57,638 bases of DNA from an uncultured Bacteroidales bacterium (GCA_934691625.1 CAKUTA010000014.1:1-57638); one strand, 5' to 3'. Numbered from the stretch's first letter, positions 43,647-53,285 are shown. Notes: generated by a model from the letters alone, not told the origin. Numbers and translations: made by a program.

Positions 43647-46193
43647 ATGGCTAAAAACGGCATCGCAAGCACAGGCTCAATGCTGGCAGTTTTCTTCTTC
43701 CTGGCAGTTCTTTCCCCAATTGCCAAGGGGCAAGGCTTGCGTTTCAACGGTCTCGACCATCACATTGAAGAAAGAACTTCATTCACTGTTTTCGCAAACA
43801 GGCATCCGGCTTTTACAGACCTTGTGGATATAAGTTTCAAGATGCAGCACTATAGCGATGCAGAAAGAGGTGTCGTCCTGAGAATGACCAATAGAGCGGA
43901 GCCAGATAGTCCTGCCATCATTCTTTTCTACGACGGCGCGACAGATCATCATAGATTTTATGTAAATATCGAGAAAAAGCGCACGGCTTTAACATTGACC
44001 TTTCCCAAGAAAATAAAAGGACAGGAATCAGAATGGATGAATGTGGACATGCACCTGATGACCGACAGAGACTCGATAATGCTTGCGGTAGACAGGGATA
44101 CAGCTTATGCCTCCATTGATTTTCTGAAGAGGCGGATAACTCCGGATATCGTGTTCGGAAGAAGCAGATACCTCATTGATTTGCCGTCTTTTGCTATCAG
44201 GGACCTCCAGATAATGGACAAATCGGAAGTCTTTCATTTTTCATTGGATGAACAAAGCGGAAATATTGTTCACGAAACCAATAGAAAAATTCATGGACAT
44301 GTAGATAATCCCGTATGGCTGTCAGAGAATCATCATAAATGGAGACAATCCTTCAAAAAAGAATCTGACGAGTTCTTGTGTGCAGGATACGATGCAAATC
44401 TGCATGAGGTAAGAATTTTCAGCAGGGATTCCCTATACAGCTTCAATCTGCGCAATGGCGTATATGCAAGCAAGGCTTTCAAGAACAAATGTCCTGTTTC
44501 ACTGACCATTGGAACCAATTTTCTGGATACCAGGACAGGTAAGACATATGCATACGAGGTCAATTATGACAAACCTTGGAAAGGGCCTGTCACAATCGCG
44601 TCCCTGGACACAACCACATTGACATGGACAGCATTATCGGAAGAACAATTGCCTACCCAGTTGCATCATCATGCAGAATGGGTCGATACGACAGGTGGAT
44701 TCCTTTATATATATGGAGGATTCGGAAACATGAAATACAATGGACGCTTCTATCGCTACGATATTGACGACAATCATTGGGAAGAATGTCCGGATTTACA
44801 TGGGGAGGATTCTTTATTCCCCCGATATTTTTGCGCCATGGGCTTCAGCTCTTTCGACAATTCACTATACATCTATGGCGGAATGGGAAATGAAAGCGGC
44901 AATCAGATAGTCGGACGGGACTATTTCTATGATTTATACAGAATCGACCCGACAAATTTTCAATTAGAAAAAAAGTGGGAAATAAACTGGAATGCGGAAT
45001 CGGACTGCGTGGCTGCAAGGAACATGGTAATATGTGAAGATGACAGTTTCTATTCATTATGCTATCCCGAAAGCGAAACCGAATCGCAACTGCAGCTATA
45101 CAAATTTTCCATAAAAGATGGATCTCATGAAAAACTTGGCAACACCATCCCTATATTTTCGGATAAGATAACTACCAACGCCAATTTATTCTATGACGCA
45201 TCAATAGAAAAGATGATTGCCCTGGTAGAAGAGTCGAAAGACGATATCAGTTCTTCTGTATCTGTATATTGGATCTGCTATCCGCCAAAAGAGCCATTAG
45301 CTGAAGCCGGCCCTTCAATTAAAAGCTACAGGACAACATGGATATGGATGGTCATTATTGCCGGCATGACAGCATTTATCGTATTGGCTCTATACTGGAG
45401 AAGACTGTACAGAAGGCTCCAAAACAAGAGCATATCATACTATGACAGGCACAGCAGCAAGATTCAGCCAATCAAGGAAAGACCGAACTGCATCTTTCTG
45501 TTCGGAAGCATCCAGATTATCAGTTCTTCGGGAGAAGATATCTCAGAAATGCTGACAGTCCGCCTTAAGGAGACACTTCTTCTGATACTGCATCATTCAT
45601 CGTCAGGAGGAATCAGTTCAAGACGGCTGAGCAGTCTGATATGGCCGGATAAAGACGAGGACAAGTCAAAAAATGTAAGAGGAGTCACACTTAACAATCT
45701 GCGCAAAGTTCTTTCATGCATGAATGGAATCAGCCTGATATTCAAAGACGGAAAATACATGATTACATGTTCAGACACGGCTTTCTGCGACTATCTGACA
45801 TGCATGCAGCTGCTTGAAAACTATAAGCCTGGAAACGATTTGGCTTTGTCAATCCTGGCTCGCGGCAAATTTCTGATGGATGAGGGCAATGTCCTCTTCG
45901 ACAGAATGAAAGATGAAATTGAGGAGAAGATTGTAGCAGCAATGATGGCTGAGGCGGAATGGCGGTTCCAAAACGAAGACTGGGCGAATACCATACTTTG
46001 CGCGGATGTCATGTTCAAAATAGATCCTCTCAATGAAAACGCATTGGGGTACATGGTGAAAGCTCTCAAGATGTCCGGAAACATAGAAGAGGCGAAAGTC
46101 AGATACAATAACTTCATCACCCAGTATAAGAAAGACTATGATGAAAACTACCCATCAAGTTTTCAGAATATTTCTTTAACGGAACGCTACTAG
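43647..46193 (+). CDS. Membrane-spanning Kelch-sensor/SARP-like transcriptional regulator
   Basis: The 848-residue product is a one-chain sensor-regulator. A signal peptide (first about 28 residues) leads to a concanavalin/LamG-like beta-sandwich (about 30-205; LRFNGLDHHIEERTSFTVF) and a Kelch-like beta-propeller (about 225-555) with GGFLYIYGGFGNMKYNGRF and NSLYIYGGMGNESGNQ. One span at about 565-587 follows. The cytoplasmic part has a winged helix (LTVRLKETLLLILHHSSSGG, SSRRLSSLIWPDKDEDKSKN, VRGVTLNNLRKVL; about 630-695) and an activator-like helical domain (715-840) as in AfsR/SARP proteins. It is divergent from the PUL, so it is its likely regulator. Confidence 0.8.
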   Translation: MAKNGIASTGSMLAVFFFLAVLSPIAKGQGLRFNGLDHHIEERTSFTVFANRHPAFTDLVDISFKMQHYSDAERGVVLRMTNRAEPDSPAIILFYDGATDHHRFYVNIEKKRTALTLTFPKKIKGQESEWMNVDMHLMTDRDSIMLAVDRDTAYASIDFLKRRITPDIVFGRSRYLIDLPSFAIRDLQIMDKSEVFHFSLDEQSGNIVHETNRKIHGHVDNPVWLSENHHKWRQSFKKESDEFLCAGYDANLHEVRIFSRDSLYSFNLRNGVYASKAFKNKCPVSLTIGTNFLDTRTGKTYAYEVNYDKPWKGPVTIASLDTTTLTWTALSEEQLPTQLHHHAEWVDTTGGFLYIYGGFGNMKYNGRFYRYDIDDNHWEECPDLHGEDSLFPRYFCAMGFSSFDNSLYIYGGMGNESGNQIVGRDYFYDLYRIDPTNFQLEKKWEINWNAESDCVAARNMVICEDDSFYSLCYPESETESQLQLYKFSIKDGSHEKLGNTIPIFSDKITTNANLFYDASIEKMIALVEESKDDISSSVSVYWICYPPKEPLAEAGPSIKSYRTTWIWMVIIAGMTAFIVLALYWRRLYRRLQNKSISYYDRHSSKIQPIKERPNCIFLFGSIQIISSSGEDISEMLTVRLKETLLLILHHSSSGGISSRRLSSLIWPDKDEDKSKNVRGVTLNNLRKVLSCMNGISLIFKDGKYMITCSDTAFCDYLTCMQLLENYKPGNDLALSILARGKFLMDEGNVLFDRMKDEIEEKIVAAMMAEAEWRFQNEDWANTILCADVMFKIDPLNENALGYMVKALKMSGNIEEAKVRYNNFITQYKKDYDENYPSSFQNISLTERY

Positions 46194-46246
46194 CAAGAAA
46201 CTGAACGGTTTTCATGTGTTTGCCAAATGTAAAGTTCGATGGCGGA

Positions 46247-46277
46247 TTGCAAATTGCGAATAATTTCATTATTTTTG
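46247..46277 (+). promoter_or_regulatory. Promoter of tig-clpP-clpX
   Basis: TTG at 46247-46249, 20 bases, TATTTTTG at 46270-46277: exact Bacteroidetes pattern. Leader of about 40 bases before the ATG at 46323. This excludes a start codon at 46239. Confidence 0.8.
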
Positions 46278-46322
46278 CAAGCTAAACCGAAAATTCGGAA
46301 AAATATAAAACATAACATAGAA

Positions 46323-47636
46323 ATGAACATCGTAAAAAACCAGATTGATGAGCTTAATCTTCAGCTCACTGTCACAGTAGCTCATGACGACTACGCTGAA
46401 ATCGAGAAAAAGGAACTGCAGAAGTGCAAGCGTACAGCCGAGTTCAAGGGCTTCAGAAAAGGTATGGTGCCTATGTCTCTGATACAGAGAGTATATGGTG
46501 AGCGTGTGCTCGGAGAGGCTGTGAACAAGGTCCTGTCAGATGCAATCAACAACTTCATCAAGGAGAACAATATAAAGATGGTCGGCGAGGCGCTTCCTAG
46601 CGAGGATCAGCCGGAAATAGAGTGGAAGTCAGGCAATGATTTCACATTCAAGTTCGACATCGCCACAACATCAGAGGTTAACTTCGAACTTGGCAAGGAT
46701 GACAAGATCAAGTATTACAATATAGAGGTTTCAGACGCTGCCAAGAAAGAGATGAAGGATAACCTTCTCCGCCAGTTCGGTTCCCTTACCGACGCCGCAG
46801 AGGCAAAGGAGGATGACTTTGTGATTGTCGATTTCTCCCAGGAAGGCAAGACAGTCGAGGGCTCATACGTAGGTGTGAAGAACGTTGAGGGTGAGGCTCA
46901 CAAGTCATTCCTCGGCGCGAAGGTCGGTGACCAGTTTGATGTTAATGTCAATGAGGCATTTACAAATGAGTCAGACCGTGCCTACATGCTTAAGGTGAAG
47001 AAAGAGGAGCTTGCAGGCATCAATCCTGAATTCCATGTGACTGTAAAGGAAGTGAAGACTTTCGCTCCTGCAGAAGAGAACCAGGAGACCTATAACAAGA
47101 TTTTTGGCGAGGACAAGGTGCACAATGCAGATGAGTTCGACAAGGCAATCGTCGAGAGGCTGGAGGAGAACTACAAGCAGGAGGCAGACTATAAGCTTTC
47201 AAAGGATCTGAGGGAGTTCCTTGTCAAGAAGGCTGACATCAAGCTCCCGGAAGAGTTCCTGAAGAGGTGGCTGTTCCATATCAATGACGGTAAGTTCACC
47301 AAGGAGGATATCGAGAAGGAGGCACCTGCGTTCTTTGAGGACTTCCGCTGGCAGATGGTCCGTGGCTATCTCATGCAGAAATTCGGCCTCAAGATCGAGG
47401 AGAAGGATGTTCATGAAGCTGCTGAGGCTTATGTCGCATATCAGTATGCCGCATACGGAATGGGTAATGTGCCGGATTCCATCATCAAGGACAGCGTGAG
47501 CCGTGTACTCCAGGATGAGAACACAAGCCGCCGCATAATCGAGAATGTCGAGACTACCAAGGTGGTCGAGGCTGTGAAGGGTGCAGTTACTCTTAAGAAC
47601 GAGAAAGTATCTGTAGAGGAGTTCCGTACTTTGTAG
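46323..47636 (+). CDS. tig: Trigger factor
   Basis: Trigger factor is the ribosome-bound chaperone that receives nascent chains. The 437-residue protein starts MNIVKNQIDELNLQLTVTVA and has the ribosome-docking loop GFRKGMVPMSLIQRVYG in its N-terminal domain, a middle domain that is divergent from the FKBP type (about 150-240), and a helical C-terminal chaperone domain. An in-frame ATG at 46239 is inside the promoter and is rejected. It leads the tig-clpP-clpX operon and stops three bases before clpP. Confidence 0.95.
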   Translation: MNIVKNQIDELNLQLTVTVAHDDYAEIEKKELQKCKRTAEFKGFRKGMVPMSLIQRVYGERVLGEAVNKVLSDAINNFIKENNIKMVGEALPSEDQPEIEWKSGNDFTFKFDIATTSEVNFELGKDDKIKYYNIEVSDAAKKEMKDNLLRQFGSLTDAAEAKEDDFVIVDFSQEGKTVEGSYVGVKNVEGEAHKSFLGAKVGDQFDVNVNEAFTNESDRAYMLKVKKEELAGINPEFHVTVKEVKTFAPAEENQETYNKIFGEDKVHNADEFDKAIVERLEENYKQEADYKLSKDLREFLVKKADIKLPEEFLKRWLFHINDGKFTKEDIEKEAPAFFEDFRWQMVRGYLMQKFGLKIEEKDVHEAAEAYVAYQYAAYGMGNVPDSIIKDSVSRVLQDENTSRRIIENVETTKVVEAVKGAVTLKNEKVSVEEFRTL

Positions 47637-47639
47637 TCT

Positions 47640-48317
47640 ATGGGAAGAAACAGCGAATTCAACAAGTTTGCGAATATGGGTCGTGGAATCAGTTCCATGA
47701 CCCTTCATCGTTATGAGTCAGCCGTTGACTCATATATAAATCCGACCATTATCGAGGAACGTAAACTGAATGTGGCATCCATGGATGTCTTCAGCCGTCT
47801 TATGATGGACCGCATCATATTCCTGGGGGTTCCGATAGATGATGATGTCGCCAATATCATACAGGCCCAGCTGCTTTTCCTGGCATCCAATGACAATACT
47901 GCAGACATCTCTCTTTATCTGAATACTCCTGGGGGGCAGGTCTCATCAGGTCTTGCGATTTATGATACCATGCAGCTGGTGGAGCCTGATGTCGCTACTA
48001 TATGTACAGGCATGGCGGCTTCCATGGGTTCTGTGCTTCTTTGCGCCGGAGCCACTGGCAAAAGGTCGGCTCTTCCGCATAGCCGTGTGCTGATACATCA
48101 GCCACTTGGCGGTGCTCAGGGACAGGCTTCGGATATCATCATTGCCGCCAAGGAGATCGAGAAGACCCGTGCAGAGCTCTGCAGTATTATCGCCGGACAT
48201 AGCGGTCAGACGTTCGAGCGTGTCATGACAGATGCCGACAGGGATTTCTGGATGACAGCGCAGGAGGCCAAGGACTATGGAATGGTGGACGAGATACTCA
48301 CTAAAAAGAAAAAATAG
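47640..48317 (+). CDS. clpP: ATP-dependent Clp protease proteolytic subunit
   Basis: ClpP is the serine protease core used by ClpX. The 225-residue product has an N-terminal extension and the catalytic triad Ser128 (in GMAASMGSVL), His153 (in VLIHQPLGG) and Asp202 (in ADRDFWMT). All three residues are present. It begins three bases after tig and ends six bases before clpX, an order shared by many bacteria. Confidence 0.96.
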   Translation: MGRNSEFNKFANMGRGISSMTLHRYESAVDSYINPTIIEERKLNVASMDVFSRLMMDRIIFLGVPIDDDVANIIQAQLLFLASNDNTADISLYLNTPGGQVSSGLAIYDTMQLVEPDVATICTGMAASMGSVLLCAGATGKRSALPHSRVLIHQPLGGAQGQASDIIIAAKEIEKTRAELCSIIAGHSGQTFERVMTDADRDFWMTAQEAKDYGMVDEILTKKKK

Positions 48318-48323
48318 TTAGAC

Positions 48324-49550
48324 GTGGCAGGAAAGAAACCTATAAAGCATTGCATGTTCTGCGGACGTGGCGAGGATGAAGTTCCATTCATGCTGTCTGG
48401 GCTGAACGACACGTATATATGCAGTGACTGTGTGAAGATGGCTTCAGACTATCTGAAGGAGGTCGAGAATGCGGCTGCTGCAGCTTCTGCTCCGGAACGT
48501 ATCGAGAAACTTCAGAAGCCGAAGGAGATCAAGGCATTTCTGGACCAGTATGTGATCGGGCAGGACAGGGCGAAGAAACTGCTTTCGGTGGCTGTGTATA
48601 ACCACTATAAGCGTATCAACCATAATCTTGCGGACAAGCCTGACGACGGTGTGGAGCTGGAAAAGTCCAATATCCTCCTTGTAGGACCTACAGGTACAGG
48701 CAAGACATTGCTTGCCAAGTCTATAGCCAGACTTCTGCAGGTTCCGTTCACGATTGTGGATGCTACGGTCCTGACGCAGGCCGGGTATGTGGGGGAGGAT
48801 GTTGAAAGTCTGCTTTCCCGTCTTCTTCAGGAGGCAGACTACGACCTGGCTAAGGCGGAGCGCGGTATTGTGTTCATTGACGAGATAGACAAGATTGCCA
48901 GAAAGGGCGACAACCCGTCGATTACACGTGATGTGTCCGGTGAAGGTGTGCAGCAGGCTCTGCTGAAGCTTCTGGAAGGAAGTGTCGTCAATGTTCCGCC
49001 TCAGGGTGGACGCAAGCATCCTGAACAGGAGTTCATTCATGTCAATACACAGAACATTCTGTTTATCTGCGGTGGCGCATTTGAGGGCATAGAACGCCGT
49101 ATTGCACAGAGGCTCAATACTCAGGTCATCGGATTCACAGCATCCCACAAGCAGAAGGTGGACAAGGAGAACCTGCTCCGCTATGTGGCTGCTGAAGACC
49201 TGAAGGCATACGGGCTGATTCCGGAGATCATAGGACGTCTTCCGATTGTGACATATCTTGACAGCCTTGATAAGGAGTCTTTGCTGCGTATTCTCACAGA
49301 GCCAAAGAACGCGATACTCAGGCAGTATGAAAAGATGTTTGAGCTGGACGGAATCAAGCTCGAGATTGCAGACGGAGTCAAGGAGCTTATTGTGGATACT
49401 GCGATAAAGAACAGGCTTGGTGCGCGAGGTCTCCGCTCGATCTGCGAGAAGATTTTTGACGATGCCATGTTCGAGGCGCCGTCTTCACGCAAAAAGACGT
49501 TCACAGTTACACTTGATTATGCCAAGGAGCATCTTCAGGATGAAATCTGA
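48324..49550 (+). CDS. clpX: ATP-dependent Clp protease ATPase subunit ClpX (GTG start)
   Basis: ClpX unfolds tagged proteins and feeds them to ClpP. The 408-residue protein has an N-terminal zinc-binding domain with Cys10, Cys13, Cys33 and Cys36, an AAA+ core with Walker A GPTGTGKT at residues 121-128 and Walker [11 protein letters not shown], and the GYVGEDVES pore loop. The start is GTG at 48324; no ATG in the right place exists, and the next residues [12 protein letters not shown] fit homologues. It ends the operon, and a 19-bp hairpin follows. Confidence 0.95.
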   Translation: MAGKKPIKHCMFCGRGEDEVPFMLSGLNDTYICSDCVKMASDYLKEVENAAAAASAPERIEKLQKPKEIKAFLDQYVIGQDRAKKLLSVAVYNHYKRINHNLADKPDDGVELEKSNILLVGPTGTGKTLLAKSIARLLQVPFTIVDATVLTQAGYVGEDVESLLSRLLQEADYDLAKAERGIVFIDEIDKIARKGDNPSITRDVSGEGVQQALLKLLEGSVVNVPPQGGRKHPEQEFIHVNTQNILFICGGAFEGIERRIAQRLNTQVIGFTASHKQKVDKENLLRYVAAEDLKAYGLIPEIIGRLPIVTYLDSLDKESLLRILTEPKNAILRQYEKMFELDGIKLEIADGVKELIVDTAIKNRLGARGLRSICEKIFDDAMFEAPSSRKKTFTVTLDYAKEHLQDEI

Positions 49551-49600
49551 TGCGCTGCCACTTGCTGTATGTGGAGTGTATGTGACTGGGATATAATAAT

Positions 49601-49647
49601 TTAACGCATTTCAGAGTTAACGGAATCATAACTTTGAAATGCGTTAA
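49601..49647. repeat. Long inverted repeat between clpX and pyrF
   Basis: TTAACGCATTTCA (49601-49613) pairs perfectly with TGAAATGCGTTAA (49635-49647). Inside, a G-T wobble is followed by AGTTA/TAACT (49615-49619 and 49629-49633), so the stem is 19 pairs. It lies between convergent genes and may be a bidirectional terminator, but the flanking T-run is poor. Confidence 0.6.
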
Positions 49648-49689
49648 TTGCTTTATATACAGTTAGATGCGTTCCATGCATCTGCCAGA

Positions 49690-50532
49690 CTAAAGATTGG
49701 CTGTTGTGGCTGCGGCACGTTCTGCTGCTTCTGCGAAATCTTCGCTGGATGAGGCGTAGATGATCCCGCGGGAGGAGTTGATGAGCAGGCCGCCCATTGC
49801 ATTGGCGCCGTGCGCTATGACCTCTTCTGCTGAACCTCCTTGTGCTCCTACTCCTGGAACCAGGAAGAAGTTGTCTGGGCAGAAGCTGCGTATCTCGGCG
49901 AGCTTGTCAGCCTTGGTGGCTCCGACTACGAACATCATGTTGTCGGGGGTGGATATGGACATCATCTTTTCCATTACTGTTCTGTAGAGCGGCTTGCCGT
50001 CCTGCTGCGCAAGCTGAAAATCGGATGATGATTTGTTGGAGGACAATACTACCACGATGGCGAACTTTCCAGGGTGTTCAAGAAATGGCGTGACTGTCTC
50101 GCTTCCCATGTAAGGGGATATGGTAACCGCATCGAAATCCATTGTCTCGAAGAATGTCCTTGCATACATTTTCGCTGTATTCCCGATATCTCCGCGTTTC
50201 GCGTCGGCAATGAGGAACTGCTCAGGATAATTTGCCCTGATGTAGTCAACGGTTTTTTCGAGAGCCAGCATTCCGTCCCTGCCGTAGCATTCGTAGAATG
50301 CCAGGTTCGGCTTGTATGCAATGCAATGTGAAGCAGTGGCGTCCACGATTGCCTTGTTGAATTCGTAGAGGGAGCGTGCTGTTCCATGAAGCATTTCTCC
50401 CTTGACAGCGATTTCTCCTTCTGCTGCAAGTTTCTGGATGTGTGCCGGCATTTTATTGAAGTCTGTGTCAAGTCCGACGCAGAGCATTGATTTCTTTGCC
50501 TGTATCTGTGCGTATAAGTCTTTTGTCGTCAT
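49690..50532 (-). CDS. pyrF: Orotidine-5'-phosphate decarboxylase
   Basis: PyrF makes UMP, the last step of pyrimidine synthesis. The 280-residue protein belongs to the longer type-2 form of the enzyme. The catalytic motif is FLIADAKRGDIGNTAKMYA, with Lys-Asp residues placed as in the family; PGVGAQGGSAEEV and GGLLINSSRGIIYAS form the phosphate-binding end. The start at 50532 (MTTKDLYAQIQAKKSMLCVG) is chosen because an upstream open extension to 50625 is not conserved-looking. It stands alone on the minus strand. Confidence 0.94.
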   Translation of the reverse strand: MTTKDLYAQIQAKKSMLCVGLDTDFNKMPAHIQKLAAEGEIAVKGEMLHGTARSLYEFNKAIVDATASHCIAYKPNLAFYECYGRDGMLALEKTVDYIRANYPEQFLIADAKRGDIGNTAKMYARTFFETMDFDAVTISPYMGSETVTPFLEHPGKFAIVVVLSSNKSSSDFQLAQQDGKPLYRTVMEKMMSISTPDNMMFVVGATKADKLAEIRSFCPDNFFLVPGVGAQGGSAEEVIAHGANAMGGLLINSSRGIIYASSSEDFAEAAERAAATTANL

Positions 50533-50620
50533 AGTTGATAAATTTTGTTTAATACAATGCGCGGTGCCTGTCAGGAAAGATTGTATGAACCTATGGCCGC
50601 CCACGGCCTCATGAGTGGGT

Positions 50621-50683
50621 GTCACGCCGGCGGCGTGACGGGACGGAGGAGAAGCCGGAGGGTTCAGACATCATTTTCTGAAC
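50621..50683. repeat. Two inverted repeats between pyrF and the S9 peptidase gene
   Basis: GTCACGCC/GGCGTGAC (50621-50639, 3-base loop) and GTTCAG/CTGAAC (50662-50683) lie in a GC-rich stretch. They may stop or pause the transcript of the S9 peptidase gene or form part of the pyrF leader. No gene is seen in 50533-50687. Confidence 0.4.
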
Positions 50684-50687
50684 TTAT

Positions 50688-52841
50688 TTATAGGTAATCC
50701 TCGAAATACATTGTAACCTTGTCCATCAGATGGATGCGGTCCTTTCCGAAGACATTGTGCTCGGCGCACGGGTAAGGGAAGTAATCCACCTGGATATTGT
50801 TCTTGATGCATTCGCGGACAAAGCTGAGGCTGTGCTCCCAGACCACCGTATTGTCTATGGCTCCCTGGCAGATGAGAAGCTTGCCTTTCAGGTCTTTAGC
50901 CTTGTTTATCAGGCTTGTGGCGGCAAAACCGTCAGGGTTTGTATCCATGGTATCCATGTAGCGCTCCCCGTACATGACCTCGTACCATTTCCAGTCGATT
51001 ACCGGTCCGCCTGCGACACCGGTCTTGAAAATCTCCGGATATGTGGTCATGAGCGAGATGGTCATGAAACCTCCATAGCTCCATCCATGCACGCCGATAC
51101 GCTCCTTGTCCACATACGGAAGCGTCATCAGCTCGCTTAGCCCTGCTACCTGGTCTGCCATTTCAGCCTGTCCGCAGTAGTCATGAATTGCCTTCTCGTA
51201 TTCCGCTCCACGGTTCTCTGTACCGCGGTTGTCCTGTATATATACGATATATCCGCGCTGAGCCATGTACATTTCCCAGAGGCGTATCTGCCCGAGCCAG
51301 CTGTCGTTTACAAGCTGTGAATGCGGTCCTCCATAGACATAGAGGATCACCGGATATTTTTTCGAAGGGTCGAAGTTCACCGGCAGATAGAGACGGTACC
51401 AGTTATCATATTTTCCGTCTGCACTCTTTACTGTTCCGAGAGTCATCTCGCCTGTCGCATAATCCTTCAGCGGATCCTCGGCAGTGAACACTGTCCTGGA
51501 GACCTTGCCATCTGCAGAAGTCACTTTCACGACACCAGGGACATTGAAACTGCTGTATGAGTCGATGAACCACGTGCCTTCATCATTGACCTGGACATTG
51601 TGCCATCCCTCATCCTGTGTCAGCCTGACAGGTAAGCCGATTTTTACGGCGCCTTTTCGTGAGATATCGACATTAACGCTGAACAGATGGTTCTCGACAG
51701 GCGAGACCTCCGCCGAGGTGTAGAATATCTTTTCGCCGTTCTCTGCCACGAACTGCACGTCTGCAGCAACCTTGGTGATACGGTCAATATTGCCGAGAGT
51801 GTCGCAGAGATACAGGCTCTTGTAGCCGTCGCGGTTGTCTGTGCGGTAGATGAACTTTCCAGTGAATCCGAACCAGTGCAGCGGATCTGACGGTTCTACC
51901 CATTTCTCATTGTCTTCTGTAAGAATAGTCTTCTCAAACCGTCCGTCAGAGGCGCGATACATGTTCAGCTTCATGTGCTTCTGTGAACGGTCAAGTACCT
52001 GGATGAAGATATGTCTGCAGTCCGGCGACCATGATACGTTGGTGAGGTACTGGTCATAGCCGAAATCATCGGCCTGAAGATATATGGTGGAGTTTTCCGC
52101 GAGGTTGTACACGCCCACACGCACATTCTCGGAAGACATCCCGTTCATAGGGTATTTGATGTTCATCAGAGAACCAGTGCGGGTCGTGATATCCAGAAGC
52201 GGAAAGTCTGTGACCAGGCTCTCGTCCTTCCTATAGAAAGCGATGCTGCGTCCGTCCGGGGCCCAGAAGATACCGCCGTTTATGCCGAACTCGTCTCTGC
52301 TTACGGTCTGCCCGTATGTGATATTGCTGTTCTCGCTCTCGGCAATCAGGTAGGAGTGCTTTCTCTGGTCAATATACCAGAGACTTTGCCCCATGGTGTA
52401 GGCAATCGCCGGAGCCTTGCCTATTGCCCTGTTTCCTGGCATTGCTCCAGTCCGCTCAAGGGCAGCCATGTTCGGAGTGACATTTTCAGCATCATCCGGC
52501 AATGCCTTTCTGAGGTAATCGCCGGCATGTCCGGAGAACTCTCCGTAAATATCATCCTTGTCTGTGTCAATGCCGCTTATGACATCATGAAGCTGAGGCT
52601 TCCCGTTCTTGAAGTATACCAATGTGTGCTGTCCGAACCATTTGGCGCTGAAGCGCTCCGGCCTGAGTTCTCCTGAATAGACTGCCTGGCTCATTGTCAT
52701 CTGCTTGCCGGAATTGTTCGCCGGGTGGACCGCGAAAACTTTCATCCCCTCCGCTTTCGGGTAGTCTGACGCATCTACAGATATGGCGGTCATGATAGAG
52801 ACCGCCATACAAAGAGATGCAGAAAATAGATTTCTGTACAT
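50688..52841 (-). CDS. Dipeptidyl peptidase IV-like S9 serine peptidase
   Basis: The 717-residue enzyme removes dipeptides (often Xaa-Pro) from peptide N-termini. A signal peptide (MYRNLFSASLCMAVSIMTAI) precedes an eight-bladed beta-propeller (about 60-450) and an alpha/beta-hydrolase domain with the nucleophile motif GVHGWSYGGFMTISLMTTYP (Ser of GWSYGG), then AIDNTVVWEHS (Asp) and YPCAEHNVFGKD (His). All catalytic residues are present. It should be periplasmic or surface-linked. It follows the small membrane protein gene by six bases. Confidence 0.94.
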   Translation of the reverse strand: MYRNLFSASLCMAVSIMTAISVDASDYPKAEGMKVFAVHPANNSGKQMTMSQAVYSGELRPERFSAKWFGQHTLVYFKNGKPQLHDVISGIDTDKDDIYGEFSGHAGDYLRKALPDDAENVTPNMAALERTGAMPGNRAIGKAPAIAYTMGQSLWYIDQRKHSYLIAESENSNITYGQTVSRDEFGINGGIFWAPDGRSIAFYRKDESLVTDFPLLDITTRTGSLMNIKYPMNGMSSENVRVGVYNLAENSTIYLQADDFGYDQYLTNVSWSPDCRHIFIQVLDRSQKHMKLNMYRASDGRFEKTILTEDNEKWVEPSDPLHWFGFTGKFIYRTDNRDGYKSLYLCDTLGNIDRITKVAADVQFVAENGEKIFYTSAEVSPVENHLFSVNVDISRKGAVKIGLPVRLTQDEGWHNVQVNDEGTWFIDSYSSFNVPGVVKVTSADGKVSRTVFTAEDPLKDYATGEMTLGTVKSADGKYDNWYRLYLPVNFDPSKKYPVILYVYGGPHSQLVNDSWLGQIRLWEMYMAQRGYIVYIQDNRGTENRGAEYEKAIHDYCGQAEMADQVAGLSELMTLPYVDKERIGVHGWSYGGFMTISLMTTYPEIFKTGVAGGPVIDWKWYEVMYGERYMDTMDTNPDGFAATSLINKAKDLKGKLLICQGAIDNTVVWEHSLSFVRECIKNNIQVDYFPYPCAEHNVFGKDRIHLMDKVTMYFEDYL

Positions 52842-52847
52842 TGCTAT

Positions 52848-53237
52848 CTAGTTTACTGATAATATCTTATCGACTACGTACTTCTGCTGTCCCCTCCAAG
52901 GAAGCGCACCGAGGTATTCCTTATAGTGCAGCTCCACATTCCTGCCGCTGCATCTCATGAGTGAATCTGCGACATCCTTGTCTTCTACGGAGAACTCGAA
53001 TACGTACGATTCCATGCCTGCGCTGCCTTTTCCTGTCCCACGGAGCCCCGCCTGGATAAGACGGCCTTCATAGGTTTTGAATACGTAGCCCTTGTACATG
53101 ACCTGGTTGAGATCCCCTGCCTTGACTCCTTCCCCGAATACGAAGTAGAATCTGAAGAACAGGAAGCCTAGCAGCCCCACGAGGACAACTGCCGAGGCGA
53201 TGCTGATGATTTTAGCTTTTGTAGTCATATTATTCAT
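52848..53237 (-). CDS. Small conserved protein with one membrane span
   Basis: The 129-residue protein has one N-terminal span (about residues 9-29, IISIASAVVLVGLLGFLFF) and an exported domain of about 95 residues with a beta-rich pattern (YKGYVFKTYEGRLIQAGLRG, ESYVFEFSVEDKDVADSLMR, NVELHYKEYLGALPW). It resembles a Bacteroidetes hypothetical that is sometimes mis-annotated as 6-phosphogluconate dehydrogenase; no enzyme motif is visible. Starts at 53237 or 53228 are possible. It lies 48 bases after mmdB, with an inverted repeat between. Confidence 0.75.
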   Translation of the reverse strand: MNNMTTKAKIISIASAVVLVGLLGFLFFRFYFVFGEGVKAGDLNQVMYKGYVFKTYEGRLIQAGLRGTGKGSAGMESYVFEFSVEDKDVADSLMRCSGRNVELHYKEYLGALPWRGQQKYVVDKILSVN

Positions 53238-53242
53238 GATTG

Positions 53243-53283
53243 AGAATCTGTTTTGAAATTATTATCTTATCAAAACAGATTCT
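53243..53283. repeat. Inverted repeat with AGAATCTGTTTTG arms (copy 3)
   Basis: AGAATCTGTTTTG (53243-53255) pairs perfectly with CAAAACAGATTCT (53271-53283) over a 15-base loop. The 3' end of mmdB is at 53286, so the hairpin directly follows it and may stop or pause transcription, or protect the mmd messenger. It shares its arms with 18825-18842 and 23507-23564. Confidence 0.6.
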
Positions 53284-53285
53284 GA

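Noticed and set aside
46239..46322. N-terminal extension of trigger factor
   Set aside because: The first ATG precedes the mapped-by-pattern promoter; homologues start MNIVKNQ-like at 46323.
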